Of a DNA stretch of 64,000 nt, positions 49,791-58,223 are shown in pieces (position 1 is the first letter of the stretch; each line of letters begins with the position of its first letter). Source of the stretch: Mesorhizobium sp. BR1-1-16 (GTDB lineage: Bacteria > Pseudomonadota > Alphaproteobacteria > Rhizobiales > Kaistiaceae); assembly GCF_020165495.1 (NCBI RefSeq), contig NZ_JAIUIE010000001.1:1116001-1180000 (forward strand), read 5' to 3'. The notes under the pieces are model-generated. The model ran no database searches, was not told where the DNA came from, and saw only the letters and a list, made by a program, of their open reading frames with translations. A program made the position numbers and the translations under genes.

Positions 49791-50561
49791 ATGGCGGGGG
49801 ACGGTGCGGCTATCCCCGTTACGGTGCATGGCAATGCTGGGCCGGTCGTCATCCTGGTTCATGGCTGGAGTTGCAGCGCGGCCTTCTGGGACCGGCAGAC
49901 GGAGTATTTCGCGCGCGACTTTCGTGTCGTGACCCTCGATCTGCCGGGGCATGGACGGGCCAACCGGCTTCGCCCGTCGGGCCGCTGGTCTATGGCTCAG
50001 TACGGCGCCGATGTCGCGGCGGTCGCCGACTGGACTGGTGCCGACCAAGTGATTCTGGTCGGGCATTCGATGGGCGGCGCCGTAGCGCTCGAGTCCGCGC
50101 TTCGGCTCGGTTCGCGGTGCCGAGGACTGATCGGTGTCGATACGTTCACGGAGGCGGCGTTCTATGCAGGGCGGCCGAGCTACGAGATCTCGGAACGGCA
50201 GGCGGTGTTCGGCTCCGATTTCGCGAGCACGATGCGCGGCATGATCGCGGCGATCACCGGGGAGAGCACCGACCCGGACCTTATCGATTGGATCGGCAGC
50301 GCCATGGCGGCAACAGACCCGCAAGCTGCGCTCAGTGCGCTTGAGGCGCTGCTCTCATGGGACATCCGGCCCCGCTGGAGCCTCTGCAGTTTGCCGGTGA
50401 CGACGATCAACTCAGCAGTTCTCGCCAGGCGCAACGAACTCATCGAACTTGCCGGGATCGATCTTCGCCTGATGGAAGGCGTGGGTCATTTCCCGATGCT
50501 GGAGAACCCAAGCGAATTCAATGCGTTGCTGTCGGATGTTCTCAAGGAGCGTCTCGCCTGA
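49791..50561 (+). CDS. Alpha/beta hydrolase
   Basis: About 256 aa. Landmarks are VVILVHGWSCSAAFWDRQ (oxyanion strand), LDLPGHGRANRL, the nucleophile elbow LVGHSMGGAVAL and the catalytic His in GVGHFPMLENP. Start choice is uncertain: ATG 49791 is used, but GTG 49752 and TTG 49719 are in frame and no clear ribosome-binding site decides. It is alone on the plus strand, convergent with the GntR gene (17-nt gap). Substrate unknown; esterase, lactonase or C-C hydrolase are all possible. Confidence 0.85.
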   Translation: MAGDGAAIPVTVHGNAGPVVILVHGWSCSAAFWDRQTEYFARDFRVVTLDLPGHGRANRLRPSGRWSMAQYGADVAAVADWTGADQVILVGHSMGGAVALESALRLGSRCRGLIGVDTFTEAAFYAGRPSYEISERQAVFGSDFASTMRGMIAAITGESTDPDLIDWIGSAMAATDPQAALSALEALLSWDIRPRWSLCSLPVTTINSAVLARRNELIELAGIDLRLMEGVGHFPMLENPSEFNALLSDVLKERLA

Positions 50562-50578
50562 ACGTATGTCCCCCAGGA

Positions 50579-51304
50579 TCAGGACGCCTGCGTCAGGGCC
50601 GGCGGCAGCGAGGAGATGAAGTCTGCCATGTCGTCGCCGAGCAGGTTGACATGCTCGCTGGCTGCGCGGAACGCGCCTTCGGCATCGGCGTGCTCGATGG
50701 CCTCGAGAATACGGGCATGTTCGCCGATCGTCGCTGCCATCCGGCCGGGCTGATGGGTGACATGGCGGCGATAGGCGGCGACCCGGCGCCGTAGCTGGCG
50801 GGTCTGGCCGGCGAGAAAGTGCGTATGGGCCGCGTCGTAGAGCGCATCGTGAAAGGCGTGGTTGATGGCATAGAAACGCTCGGGCTCGCTCGCGTCCAGC
50901 GCCTCGATCAGGCGGCCATGGATGGCGCGCAGATTGGCTTTTTCCGATGTCGTGGCGCGCCGCGCAGCCAGCTTGGCGCAAAGGCCCTCGAGCGCTGCCA
51001 TCATCTCGAACATTTCGAGCAGGATCGGGATCGAGATCGTCGCGACGGTGACGCCCTGGCGGCTCTTCACCTCGACAAGGCCTGTGGCGATCAGGGCCTT
51101 GAGCGCCTCGCGCACCGGTGTCCGCGACACCTTGAACCGGGCCGCGATCTCAGCTTCGTCAAGGCGCGTCCCAGGCTGCAGCTGGCCGGAGACGATCATC
51201 TCCTCGAGCGCTGACCGAAGATCCTCGGAAAGCGTGCTGCCGCGTCCGCGAAGGGGGGCAGCCTCGTCTGGATCGCTGGCCGCGATGGCGTCTCGCGCTG
51301 TCAT
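50579..51304 (-). CDS. GntR family transcriptional regulator, FCD subgroup
   Basis: 241 aa. The winged helix-turn-helix is at about 25-90 (DLRSALEEMIVSGQLQPG, LDEAEIAARFKVSRTPVREAL, SRQGVTVATIS). The C-terminal all-helical FCD effector domain includes LRAIHGRLIEALDA, FYINHAFHDALYDAAH-like sequence and a distal EHARILEAIEHADAEGAF, with His residues typical for metal-linked ligand binding. It is the last gene of the aldolase/ABC operon and probably controls it together with the divergent amidase operon. Confidence 0.92.
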   Translation of the reverse strand: MTARDAIAASDPDEAAPLRGRGSTLSEDLRSALEEMIVSGQLQPGTRLDEAEIAARFKVSRTPVREALKALIATGLVEVKSRQGVTVATISIPILLEMFEMMAALEGLCAKLAARRATTSEKANLRAIHGRLIEALDASEPERFYAINHAFHDALYDAAHTHFLAGQTRQLRRRVAAYRRHVTHQPGRMAATIGEHARILEAIEHADAEGAFRAASEHVNLLGDDMADFISSLPPALTQAS

Positions 51305-51389
51305 GATTATCCGTCACCGTGTGCAGGACCGCTTGAAACGGCCATTCGACCATAGGAAGCCGATTGTGCATCCAACCGGCCGATTCGGC

Positions 51390-52175
51390 TCAATTTCGAT
51401 AGGAAGGATCGATCCGGTCCAGAAGGCGGATGAAGGCCGGCCATTCGCGCGATCCGGGCGCGCGGATATCGCCGTGATGATCGTTGAACTGCCGCGCCGC
51501 CTTGTCGGTGACCTCCGCCGCCGGAACGGCAAAATGCGCCCCGCCGGCAACGGCGCCTTGAGCGAGCAACTGCACGCGCGCCGCCTTTTCGAAATAATAC
51601 ATCAGGATGAAGGCCTCCTGGATCGTCTGGCCGACGGTGAGCACGCCGTGGTTGCGAAGCACCAGCGTGTTGTGCGGACCGATATCGTTGATGAGGCGCT
51701 GGCGTTCGTCGGTGTCGATGGCAACGCCCTCATAGTCGTGCAGTCCCATATGCCCCTGATAGCGCATGGCGAACTGGCTGAGAGGCAGCAGTCCCTCCTC
51801 AAGCGCCGAGATGGCGGTCGCTGCTTCCGAATGGGTGTGCAGCACGCAGAGCGCATCTTCGCGGCCGGAATGGATGGCACTGTGAATGATGAAGCCGGCC
51901 TGGTTCACCTCAAGCTCGCTCGGCTCGACCTTGTTGCCGTCGAGATCGATCTTGACGAAGGACGACGCGTCGATCTCCGAAAAGAGCAGGCCGTAAGGAT
52001 TGATGAGGAAATGGTGTTCCGGGCCGGGGAGACGGACGGAGATGTGGTTGTAGATGAGGTCGTCCATGCCGAAATGGGCGACGAGGCGGAAGCAGGCGGC
52101 GAGCTGGATCCTGAGCGCCGCCTCGCTTGTCGGGGCCACTTCGAGCGCTGGATCCATATTGGTCGGAAACGCCAT
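51390..52175 (-). CDS. Class II aldolase/adducin family protein
   Basis: 261 aa. The fold is marked by FRLVAHFGMDDLIYNHISVR, PEHHFLINPYGLLFSEI, VLHTHSEAATAISAL (zinc His pair) and LVLRNHGVLTVGQTI (third His). GGAGG five nt before ATG 52175 supports that start. Members cleave sugar phosphates or decarboxylate hydroxy acids; here the gene sits directly downstream of two ABC permease genes (2-nt gap), so it likely processes the imported compound or its sugar part. Confidence 0.9.
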   Translation of the reverse strand: MAFPTNMDPALEVAPTSEAALRIQLAACFRLVAHFGMDDLIYNHISVRLPGPEHHFLINPYGLLFSEIDASSFVKIDLDGNKVEPSELEVNQAGFIIHSAIHSGREDALCVLHTHSEAATAISALEEGLLPLSQFAMRYQGHMGLHDYEGVAIDTDERQRLINDIGPHNTLVLRNHGVLTVGQTIQEAFILMYYFEKAARVQLLAQGAVAGGAHFAVPAAEVTDKAARQFNDHHGDIRAPGSREWPAFIRLLDRIDPSYRN

Positions 52176-52177
52176 CC

Positions 52178-52933
52178 TTACCTCCACCATACGAGTTTGC
52201 GGTCGATCGCGACCAGCACGCCATAGAGAGCGAGGCTGCCCAGCGATGCGACGAAAACCGCCGCCCAGACCGTGAGATAATCGACCTGACCGGTCGCCTG
52301 ATAGATGACCTGGCCGATGCCGCTATAGGCGCCCATCATTTCCGCGACGATGACAGCGATCGTGCTGCGCGCCAGCCCGACACGAAGACCTGTGACGAGA
52401 CCAGGCATGGCCGCCGGCAGCTGCAGGCGCCAGAGGATGCCAACCCGCCCGGCGCCGAACGAACGCATCAGATTGATCGCATCGGCTTCCGGCCGCTTCA
52501 ACCCGGCAAGCAGGTTCAGCAGCACGACGAGAACCACGGCCAGCGCGCCGATCGCGATCTTGGATTCCATTCCGAGGCCGAACCACAAAAGCACGAGCGG
52601 CACGAACGCGATCGACGGCACGGCGTTGATGACGACGGCGATCGGCATCAGCAGGGCTTCGAGCGGCGGCACCAGGATCATGAGGACGGCGAGCACGATC
52701 CCGATCGCCGCCCCGAGCAGAAAGCCGCCGATCGCTTCGATCAGCGTCACCATCAGCGCATTGCCGAGGAGCGGCCATTTGGCGACCGCAGTGACGGTGA
52801 TTTCGGCCGGGCGCGGCAGGATATAGGTCGGGATGTCGAGGGCCGCGGCGCCGAATTGCCACAGGAGCAGCAGCAGCGCGAGCGCAGCGACGACCGGCCA
52901 GGCGGAACGAAGGAATTTCAGTCCGCGCGCCAC
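52178..52933 (-). CDS. ABC transporter permease (SsuC/ThiX-like), second of pair
   Basis: 251 aa. GTG 52933 yields VARGLKFLRSAWPVVAALALL, a normal first helix; the frame is open upstream, but that part is shadow of the neighbouring permease. It contains AVPSIAFVPLVLLWFGLG, the EAA-type loop AINLMRSFGAGRVGILWRLQ and AEMMGAYSGIGQVIYQ. It overlaps the first permease by 16 nt. With that gene it probably forms a heterodimeric membrane channel. Confidence 0.9.
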   Translation of the reverse strand: MARGLKFLRSAWPVVAALALLLLLWQFGAAALDIPTYILPRPAEITVTAVAKWPLLGNALMVTLIEAIGGFLLGAAIGIVLAVLMILVPPLEALLMPIAVVINAVPSIAFVPLVLLWFGLGMESKIAIGALAVVLVVLLNLLAGLKRPEADAINLMRSFGAGRVGILWRLQLPAAMPGLVTGLRVGLARSTIAVIVAEMMGAYSGIGQVIYQATGQVDYLTVWAAVFVASLGSLALYGVLVAIDRKLVWWR

Positions 52934-53673
52934 CAGACGAACCTCCGTTCGAGAAGGGAAAGAGCACCATAGAGCAGGGTTCCCATGGCGCCGCAGGCGA
53001 TGATCAGCATCCAGACGCGCGGAATCTGCTCGAAATAGAGCGCCTGCAGCAGCATGACGCCAAGGCCGACCGTATCCCCGAACCACTCCCCGACGATTGC
53101 GCCGGCAAGGCTTAGCGCGACGGCGAGCTTCATGCCGATCAGGATGTTGGGCAGGGCCGTCGGGAGCGCAAGCTTGAGGAACAATTGCAGCCGCGACGCG
53201 CCGAAGCTCTTCATCAGCGCGATCCGCTGCGGATCGACGAGTTCGAGCCCGCGCAGCGTGTTCACAGCGACCGGGAAAAAGGCGAGATAGAGCGCGATAA
53301 CGACCTTTGCCATGATCGTATTGCCGAACCAGATCACCACGATCGCGCCGAACGCGATGACCGGTATCGTCTGCAGCGCCACGAAGATCGGCAGGAATGC
53401 GCGCTCCATGATGCGCGAGGCCGAAAAGGCGATGCCGAAGCCGACGCCGAGCGCGACGCCTGCAAGGAAGCCGAGCACGGTCTCGATCAATGTGCGCCAG
53501 AAGCCTGCGACAAGGTCGGGCCAGACCGAAATCCCATCGGCAATGACCACCGGCAACGGCGGCAGATAGCGCGGCTCGATGCGGAACAGCGGCACCAGCA
53601 CCAGCCACGCGATCGCGACATAGACGATCGATGCGACGGGCGAGCGGGCGAGGGCGCTGAGGCTCATGCTCAT
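52918..53673 (-). CDS. ABC transporter permease (SsuC/ThiX-like), first of pair
   Basis: 251 aa. It has TLIETVLGFLAGVALGVGFG, QTIPVIAFGAIVVIWFG, the EAA-type loop ALMKSFGASRLQLFLKLALP and GEWFGDTVGLGVMLL. ATG 53673 overlaps the ATPase stop in ATGA. It is a separate gene here, whereas the importer at 24-26 kb has both permeases fused. Confidence 0.9.
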   Translation of the reverse strand: MSMSLSALARSPVASIVYVAIAWLVLVPLFRIEPRYLPPLPVVIADGISVWPDLVAGFWRTLIETVLGFLAGVALGVGFGIAFSASRIMERAFLPIFVALQTIPVIAFGAIVVIWFGNTIMAKVVIALYLAFFPVAVNTLRGLELVDPQRIALMKSFGASRLQLFLKLALPTALPNILIGMKLAVALSLAGAIVGEWFGDTVGLGVMLLQALYFEQIPRVWMLIIACGAMGTLLYGALSLLERRFVWWRAD

Positions 53674-54518
53674 GCAGGCACCGCCGCGAATGTCTTCAGG
53701 CTTTCCTCTTCCACGACGGCGAGGAGCTCCTTCTTGATCGCCATGAATTCCGGGGTGGTCACGACGCCGGGATCACGCGGACGCGGCAGCGTGATCACCT
53801 CCTCGCATTTGATCGTGCCCGGCCGCGCCGTCATGACGACGACCTTGTCGCCAAGAAAGATCGCCTCGTCGATGTCATGCGTGATGAAGAGGACGGTCCG
53901 CCGGTGCTTCGCCCAGATGTCGAGCAGCCAGCGCTGCATCATGCTGCGCGTCAGCGCGTCGAGCGCGCCGAACGGCTCGTCGAGCAGGATCAGGTCGCGC
54001 TCGAACAGGAATGTGCGCATCAAGGCGACGCGCTGGCGCATGCCGCCGGAGAGTTGATGCGGGTAATGCTGCTCGAAGCCGCCAAGTCCGAATTCCGGGA
54101 ACAGCGCCTCCGCCTTGGCGCGGGCCTTGCGGCGCGGCATGCCCTCGACCTCCAGCGCCAGCGTCGCGTTGTCGAGCACGGTGCGCCAGGGAAAGAGCAG
54201 GTCGCGCTGTGGCATGAAGGCGATCTTGCCGAGCATCGCGCCGTCCTGCTGCACCTTGCCCTTGAGCAGCAGCGAACCGTCGGAGTCGGGCGGCAGCAGG
54301 CCGGCGATCATGCTGAACAATGTGGACTTGCCACAGCCGGACGGCCCGATCAGCGTCACGAAGGCGCCGGGCTCGATCGAGAGATCGACATTGCGCACGG
54401 CAATGGTCTGCTGCGGTTCCTCGCCGAAGCGCTTCCAGACATTGACGAGCTGGAGATGCGGCGTCGCTGCGGGCACGGTCGTCGGATCGGGCAAAGATCG
54501 GTCTCCTTCCCGGCGCAT
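53670..54518 (-). CDS. ABC transporter ATP-binding protein (SsuB/ThiZ-like)
   Basis: 282 aa. Walker A GPSGCGKST, Q-loop FMPQRDLLFPWRTV, signature LSGGMRQRVALMRTF, Walker B LILLDEPFGALD and H-loop ITHDIDEAIFLGD are all intact. It is followed, with overlaps, by two permease genes and preceded by the binding-protein gene 52 nt upstream. Together they form a complete importer of the thiamine-pyrimidine/riboflavin-like class. Confidence 0.93.
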   Translation of the reverse strand: MRREGDRSLPDPTTVPAATPHLQLVNVWKRFGEEPQQTIAVRNVDLSIEPGAFVTLIGPSGCGKSTLFSMIAGLLPPDSDGSLLLKGKVQQDGAMLGKIAFMPQRDLLFPWRTVLDNATLALEVEGMPRRKARAKAEALFPEFGLGGFEQHYPHQLSGGMRQRVALMRTFLFERDLILLDEPFGALDALTRSMMQRWLLDIWAKHRRTVLFITHDIDEAIFLGDKVVVMTARPGTIKCEEVITLPRPRDPGVVTTPEFMAIKKELLAVVEEESLKTFAAVPA

Positions 54519-54570
54519 GGCCGGCAGAACGAAGCCGCGGCGGCGTCTGATCGCGCCGCCGCGGCCGTGA

Positions 54571-55581
54571 TCACATCTTCTTGTCGGCAGCGGGGACCTT
54601 GTCCCAGAACGTGCTGTCGAAGGCGGCCTTGAGATCGACTGGGGTCTTCATGGCGCCGAACTTGATGAGGTCGGCCTGCACCGTCTCGATCGACTTCATG
54701 TCGATAAAGCCGAGCCCTTCGGTGGTGCCGGCCTTCGCGGTCATCACGCGCTCGATCTCGTCGAGCATCAGCTCCTGGTGCTTGCGCTCAAGGCCGGAGC
54801 CGGCAGCCATCACGATGTCGACCGCTTCGGCCTTATGCTCGAAGGCATATTTCCAGCCCTTGAGCGTCGCGTCGAGGAAGGCCTGAACTTCGGCAGGCTT
54901 GTCCTTGATCATCTTCTCGGAGGTGACGATCGCGTCCTGTTGTGTCGTGACGCCGCTGTCGTCGGGCATGAAGATCTTGATGTTGGTGATGCCCTGCTCC
55001 TTGAGCGTGTTCAGCTCGTTGTAGAGCGTGACCGTCGCGACATCGAACTGCTTGTCGATGAAGGGCTGCATCGAGAAGGGCTGCGAGACGATATTGACCT
55101 CGTCCTGCTTCAGGCCCTCGGCGGCGAGCACCGAATAGAGCGTGTATTGCGGACCGACCATCCACGTCGCCACACGCTTGCCCTTGAAATCCTTGACCGA
55201 ATTGATGCCGGTGTCGTCATAGGTGACATAGGCGAATGGCGTGATCTGCTGCGACATGCCTATCGCGACGAGGGGCAACCCCTTCTCGCGGGAATAGAGG
55301 ACGCCCTCCGTGCCCGAGGCGACGCCGAACGTATCGGCGCCGGAGGCAACCAGCGTCTCGACATTGACGTTGGGGCCGCCCGGATTGATGGTCATGTCGA
55401 GGCCGGCCGCCTCATAGAAGCCCTTGGCCTTGGCAACATAGACGCCGGCGAACTGCGCCTGCGCCACCCATTTCAGCCGCACCGAGGCAGCCTCACCGGC
55501 GGACGCTGCCGAAACGAATGCGAGCCCGGTGGTTGCTGCAAGCAATGCCGCGGCGACACCGCGGATAGTGAAATTCGACAT
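54571..55581 (-). CDS. ABC transporter substrate-binding protein, NMT1/THI5-like
   Basis: 336 aa with a Sec signal (VAAALLAATTGLAFVSAASA, cleavage near ASA). The mature start VRLKWVAQAQFAGVYVAKAK followed by GFYEAAGLDMTINPGGPNV is the pattern found in binding proteins for riboflavin-like and thiamine-pyrimidine ligands. GGAGGG upstream of ATG 55581 marks the start. It is the first gene of the minus-strand operon, and its promoter must lie in the 241-bp divergent region. Confidence 0.92.
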   Translation of the reverse strand: MSNFTIRGVAAALLAATTGLAFVSAASAGEAASVRLKWVAQAQFAGVYVAKAKGFYEAAGLDMTINPGGPNVNVETLVASGADTFGVASGTEGVLYSREKGLPLVAIGMSQQITPFAYVTYDDTGINSVKDFKGKRVATWMVGPQYTLYSVLAAEGLKQDEVNIVSQPFSMQPFIDKQFDVATVTLYNELNTLKEQGITNIKIFMPDDSGVTTQQDAIVTSEKMIKDKPAEVQAFLDATLKGWKYAFEHKAEAVDIVMAAGSGLERKHQELMLDEIERVMTAKAGTTEGLGFIDMKSIETVQADLIKFGAMKTPVDLKAAFDSTFWDKVPAADKKM

Positions 55582-55597
55582 GACGACCCTCCGTCTG

Positions 55598-55605
55598 TGT
55601 ATGCA
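55598..55605. promoter_or_regulatory. TGTATGCA site before the binding-protein gene
   Basis: TGTATGCA lies 17 nt upstream of the ATG of the ABC binding-protein gene. The same octamer occurs at 49584-49591 upstream of the DUF296 gene, and TGTATACA occurs at 55765-55772 before the amidase gene. FCD-type GntR proteins often bind such TNGTATACNA-like sequences. Individual octamers are weak evidence. Confidence 0.3.
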
Positions 55606-55708
55606 GAAAGGCCTCAGCAATATGCATGCCAGATCAAACATGCCGGTATGGGCTTCGTTTCCGCCAGATATCGCCGATCAGCACTGAACGATCCGCCATC
55701 ACGCCGTC

Positions 55709-55733
55709 AATCTGGGCGCGCCAAGCCCAGATT
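55709..55733. promoter_or_regulatory. Inverted repeat in the divergent promoter region
   Basis: AATCTGGGC (55709-55717) and GCCCAGATT (55725-55733) are perfect 9-bp inverted repeats separated by 7 bp, placed between the divergent binding-protein and amidase genes. A partial half-site AATCTTGGG follows at 55753. This is a good candidate operator for the locus regulator. Nothing else of note was seen in 55582-55822 apart from the TGTATRCA octamers. Confidence 0.5.
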
Positions 55734-55764
55734 ATGGGCATTCGTTATCCAGAATCTTGGGTAA

Positions 55765-55772
55765 TGTATACA
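55765..55772. promoter_or_regulatory. TGTATACA site before the amidase gene
   Basis: A perfect 8-bp palindrome TGTATACA, 50 nt upstream of the amidase start. It may be a GntR operator core, or its TATACA part may be the -10 element of the amidase promoter; the upstream -35 is weak. Confidence 0.3.
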
Positions 55773-55822
55773 GAACAAGGGGCGACCGTTCGGTCGACCC
55801 GCGACATGGGTCCGGAGGAAAG

Positions 55823-57226
55823 ATGCCCCAGCAGCAGCTTTGGAGCATGGAGCTCACCGAGCTGGCAGCAGATCTGAGGACGGGCGCGGTGACGTCGCTG
55901 GCCCTGACCGAACTCATGATCGCGCGCATCGAGCGTTATGACGCCGGCTTTCATTCCTTTATCACGTTTACCCCTGATGTCGCCCGCGACGACGCAGCGA
56001 AGGCCGACGCGGAAATCGCGGCAGGCCAGTGGCGCGGCCCGCTGCATGGCATCCCGATGGCGGTCAAGGATGTCTTCTATACAACCGACATCAAGACCGG
56101 CCTTGGCTCCTCGATCTATGACGCTTGGAAGGCGCCCTATGAATCAACCGCCACGGCGCGGCTAAGGGCGGCTGGAGCCGTCATGCTCGGCAAGCTGACC
56201 GCCACCGAAGGTGTCTATGCCGAGCACCATCCCTCGGTCATCGAGCCGATCAATCCCTTCGGCGCCGCCCATTGGACCGGCAATTCATCGAGCGGATCGG
56301 GCGTCGCCGTCACCTCCGGCTTTTCCTATGCGACGCTCGGGACGGATACCGGCGGATCGATCCGTCTACCGTCCTCGTGCTGCGGCATTGTCGGGATCAA
56401 GCCGACCTGGGGCCGTGTCAGCCGACATGGCGTGTTCCCGCTGGCGGAATCGCTCGATCATGTTGGTCCGATGGCGCGCTCGGCCAAGGACGCCGCTGCG
56501 CTGCTGGGCATCATAGCAGGCGCCGATCCGGCCGATCCGACGGCGTCGCAGATGCCGGTTCCCGATTATCTCGGCGAGATCGACAAGGGCGTCGCGGGCG
56601 TGACGATCGGCATCGATCGGGCCTTTATCGCGGCCAAGGCGACGGCGGAGGTCGCGGCCTCGATCGAGGCAGTCGTTGCGGTGATGGAAGGGCTCGGCGC
56701 GCGCTTTGTCGATGTTCACTTTCCCGAGACGCGGCCGATCCTCATCGGCTGGGCCGTGCAATGCGCCGTCGAGGCCGCGATCGCGCACCGCGACACGTTC
56801 CCCGCGCGCCGAAGCGAATATGGCCCGCGCCTGACGGCGCTTCTCGATCGCGGACATCGGTATGGCGCCATGGAGCTTGGCGACGCGCAGAAGGACCGGC
56901 GGGAATTCAACGGCGCGGTCGCTCAGATGTTCGAGGGGGTCGATCTCTTCTTGGTGCCTGGCCTGCCTGTTGCCGGCCCCTCGCTTGCCCATATGGCCTC
57001 GCTTGGCGAGGATCCCGATGCCATTCTGGCGATCGGTCCGTTCACGGCGCCCTTCGACGTCTGCGGCTATCCGACGATCACCGCGCCCTGCGGCGCCAGC
57101 GAGAACGGCATACCGATCGGTTTCCAGTTTGTCGGTCGGCCTTTTTCCGAAGCGCTGCTTTGCCGGGCCGCTCACGCCTATCAGGGCGTGACAAGCTGGC
57201 ATCGCCGCCGACCCGATCTGGTTTGA
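55823..57226 (+). CDS. Amidase (amidase-signature family)
   Basis: 467 aa. The catalytic Lys is in GIPMAVKDVFYTTD, cis-Ser in GNSSSGSGVAVTSG and nucleophile Ser in GTDTGGSIRLPSSCCG. GGAGGAAAG directly before ATG 55823 sets the start. It is the first gene of the plus-strand operon divergent from the ABC importer. It would hydrolyse an amide bond of the imported substrate or an intermediate; the substrate is not identifiable. Confidence 0.93.
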   Translation: MPQQQLWSMELTELAADLRTGAVTSLALTELMIARIERYDAGFHSFITFTPDVARDDAAKADAEIAAGQWRGPLHGIPMAVKDVFYTTDIKTGLGSSIYDAWKAPYESTATARLRAAGAVMLGKLTATEGVYAEHHPSVIEPINPFGAAHWTGNSSSGSGVAVTSGFSYATLGTDTGGSIRLPSSCCGIVGIKPTWGRVSRHGVFPLAESLDHVGPMARSAKDAAALLGIIAGADPADPTASQMPVPDYLGEIDKGVAGVTIGIDRAFIAAKATAEVAASIEAVVAVMEGLGARFVDVHFPETRPILIGWAVQCAVEAAIAHRDTFPARRSEYGPRLTALLDRGHRYGAMELGDAQKDRREFNGAVAQMFEGVDLFLVPGLPVAGPSLAHMASLGEDPDAILAIGPFTAPFDVCGYPTITAPCGASENGIPIGFQFVGRPFSEALLCRAAHAYQGVTSWHRRRPDLV

Positions 57227-57259
57227 GATGTCACGGCCTGGCTGAAGAGGAGACTTGCG

Positions 57260-58213
57260 ATGACGACCGTCGCCACGAAATCGTCCCCCGTTGACATGGC
57301 GGACATGCCGGTCCAGTTGCCGGGAGCGCCGGCCGGCGCGGCCGAAGCCCGGGCGCGTTTCTTCAATTCCGGCAATGCCTTCAACGTGAAGCTGCCGAAG
57401 GTCCCGGCAAGCTGCTTTCGTGCCGAGGCCGAAGCCGCCCTCGATGCAGGCGGGACTGGCCTTTATCCCTGTGACCAGTCGGCGGCGATCGGCACAGAAT
57501 TCGCGGCCACGACGCCACTCATGTTGGCCCGCTATGCCGCAATCGCCCCGCGCGACACGCTCGTGGCCGATTTCGCGGCGACGGGCGCGATCTGGTACGT
57601 CATGCGCGGCTCCGGCTCGGCCGAGATCGGCCCGGAGCGGATCGACTTCGGCCCCGGTGACGTCTTTCTCGCCCCAGGCGGCGTTCCGTCCAAGCTGACG
57701 GCGACCGACGGCGGCGCCGTGCTCTGGGTGGTAACCAACGAGCCGCAGCTTGCCTTTGATGGATCGCGGCCCGCGCCGGGCAGTGACGCGCCCATCGACG
57801 TGGTGCACTACCCGGCAGCCGAGATCGCCGCCCAGCTTGGTAAGGTGGTCGAGGCCGCCCAGAACGCCACCACGTCGGGCATCGCGCTGATCTTCTCATC
57901 CGATCGGCAGGAGAAAGCGCGCAACATCATGCCGACGCTGACGCTCTCCCTCAACACGGTGCCGGCCGGCGAGCAGCAGCGTGCACACCGGCACAACTCG
58001 GCTGCCATCACGCTGATCCTTCGGGGCGAGGACTGCTATTCGATGGTTGGCGGGGAGAAATGCGCGTGGTCGCCCTTCGCGACGCTTGTGACCCCGGCGA
58101 CAGAACCCCATTCGCATCACAATGACAGCGCCGAGCGGGCAATGTTCCTGATCGTCCAGGATGGCGGCCTGCATTACCACGCGCGAACCATGGGCTTCGC
58201 GTTCCTCGAGTGA
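57260..58213 (+). CDS. Bicupin protein (gentisate 1,2-dioxygenase-like)
   Basis: 317 aa with two cupin domains. The N-terminal cupin (about 115-165, IWYVMRGSGSAEIGPER and FGPGDVFLAPGG) lacks the usual His ligands. The C-terminal one has RAHRHNSAAITLILRG and TEPHSHHNDS, giving an H-x-H and further His for metal binding. Overall layout recalls gentisate or salicylate ring-cleaving dioxygenases, in which metal usually sits in the N-terminal cupin. It lies 33 nt after the amidase and 10 nt before the nucleoside hydrolase gene. Confidence 0.8.
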   Translation: MTTVATKSSPVDMADMPVQLPGAPAGAAEARARFFNSGNAFNVKLPKVPASCFRAEAEAALDAGGTGLYPCDQSAAIGTEFAATTPLMLARYAAIAPRDTLVADFAATGAIWYVMRGSGSAEIGPERIDFGPGDVFLAPGGVPSKLTATDGGAVLWVVTNEPQLAFDGSRPAPGSDAPIDVVHYPAAEIAAQLGKVVEAAQNATTSGIALIFSSDRQEKARNIMPTLTLSLNTVPAGEQQRAHRHNSAAITLILRGEDCYSMVGGEKCAWSPFATLVTPATEPHSHHNDSAERAMFLIVQDGGLHYHARTMGFAFLE

Positions 58214-58223
58214 GTGACACCCT

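Noticed and set aside
51305-51389. Possible small gene or promoter between the GntR and aldolase genes
   Set aside because: Only 85 nt, no clear promoter or ORF with a ribosome-binding site; the two genes are on the same strand and probably cotranscribed.
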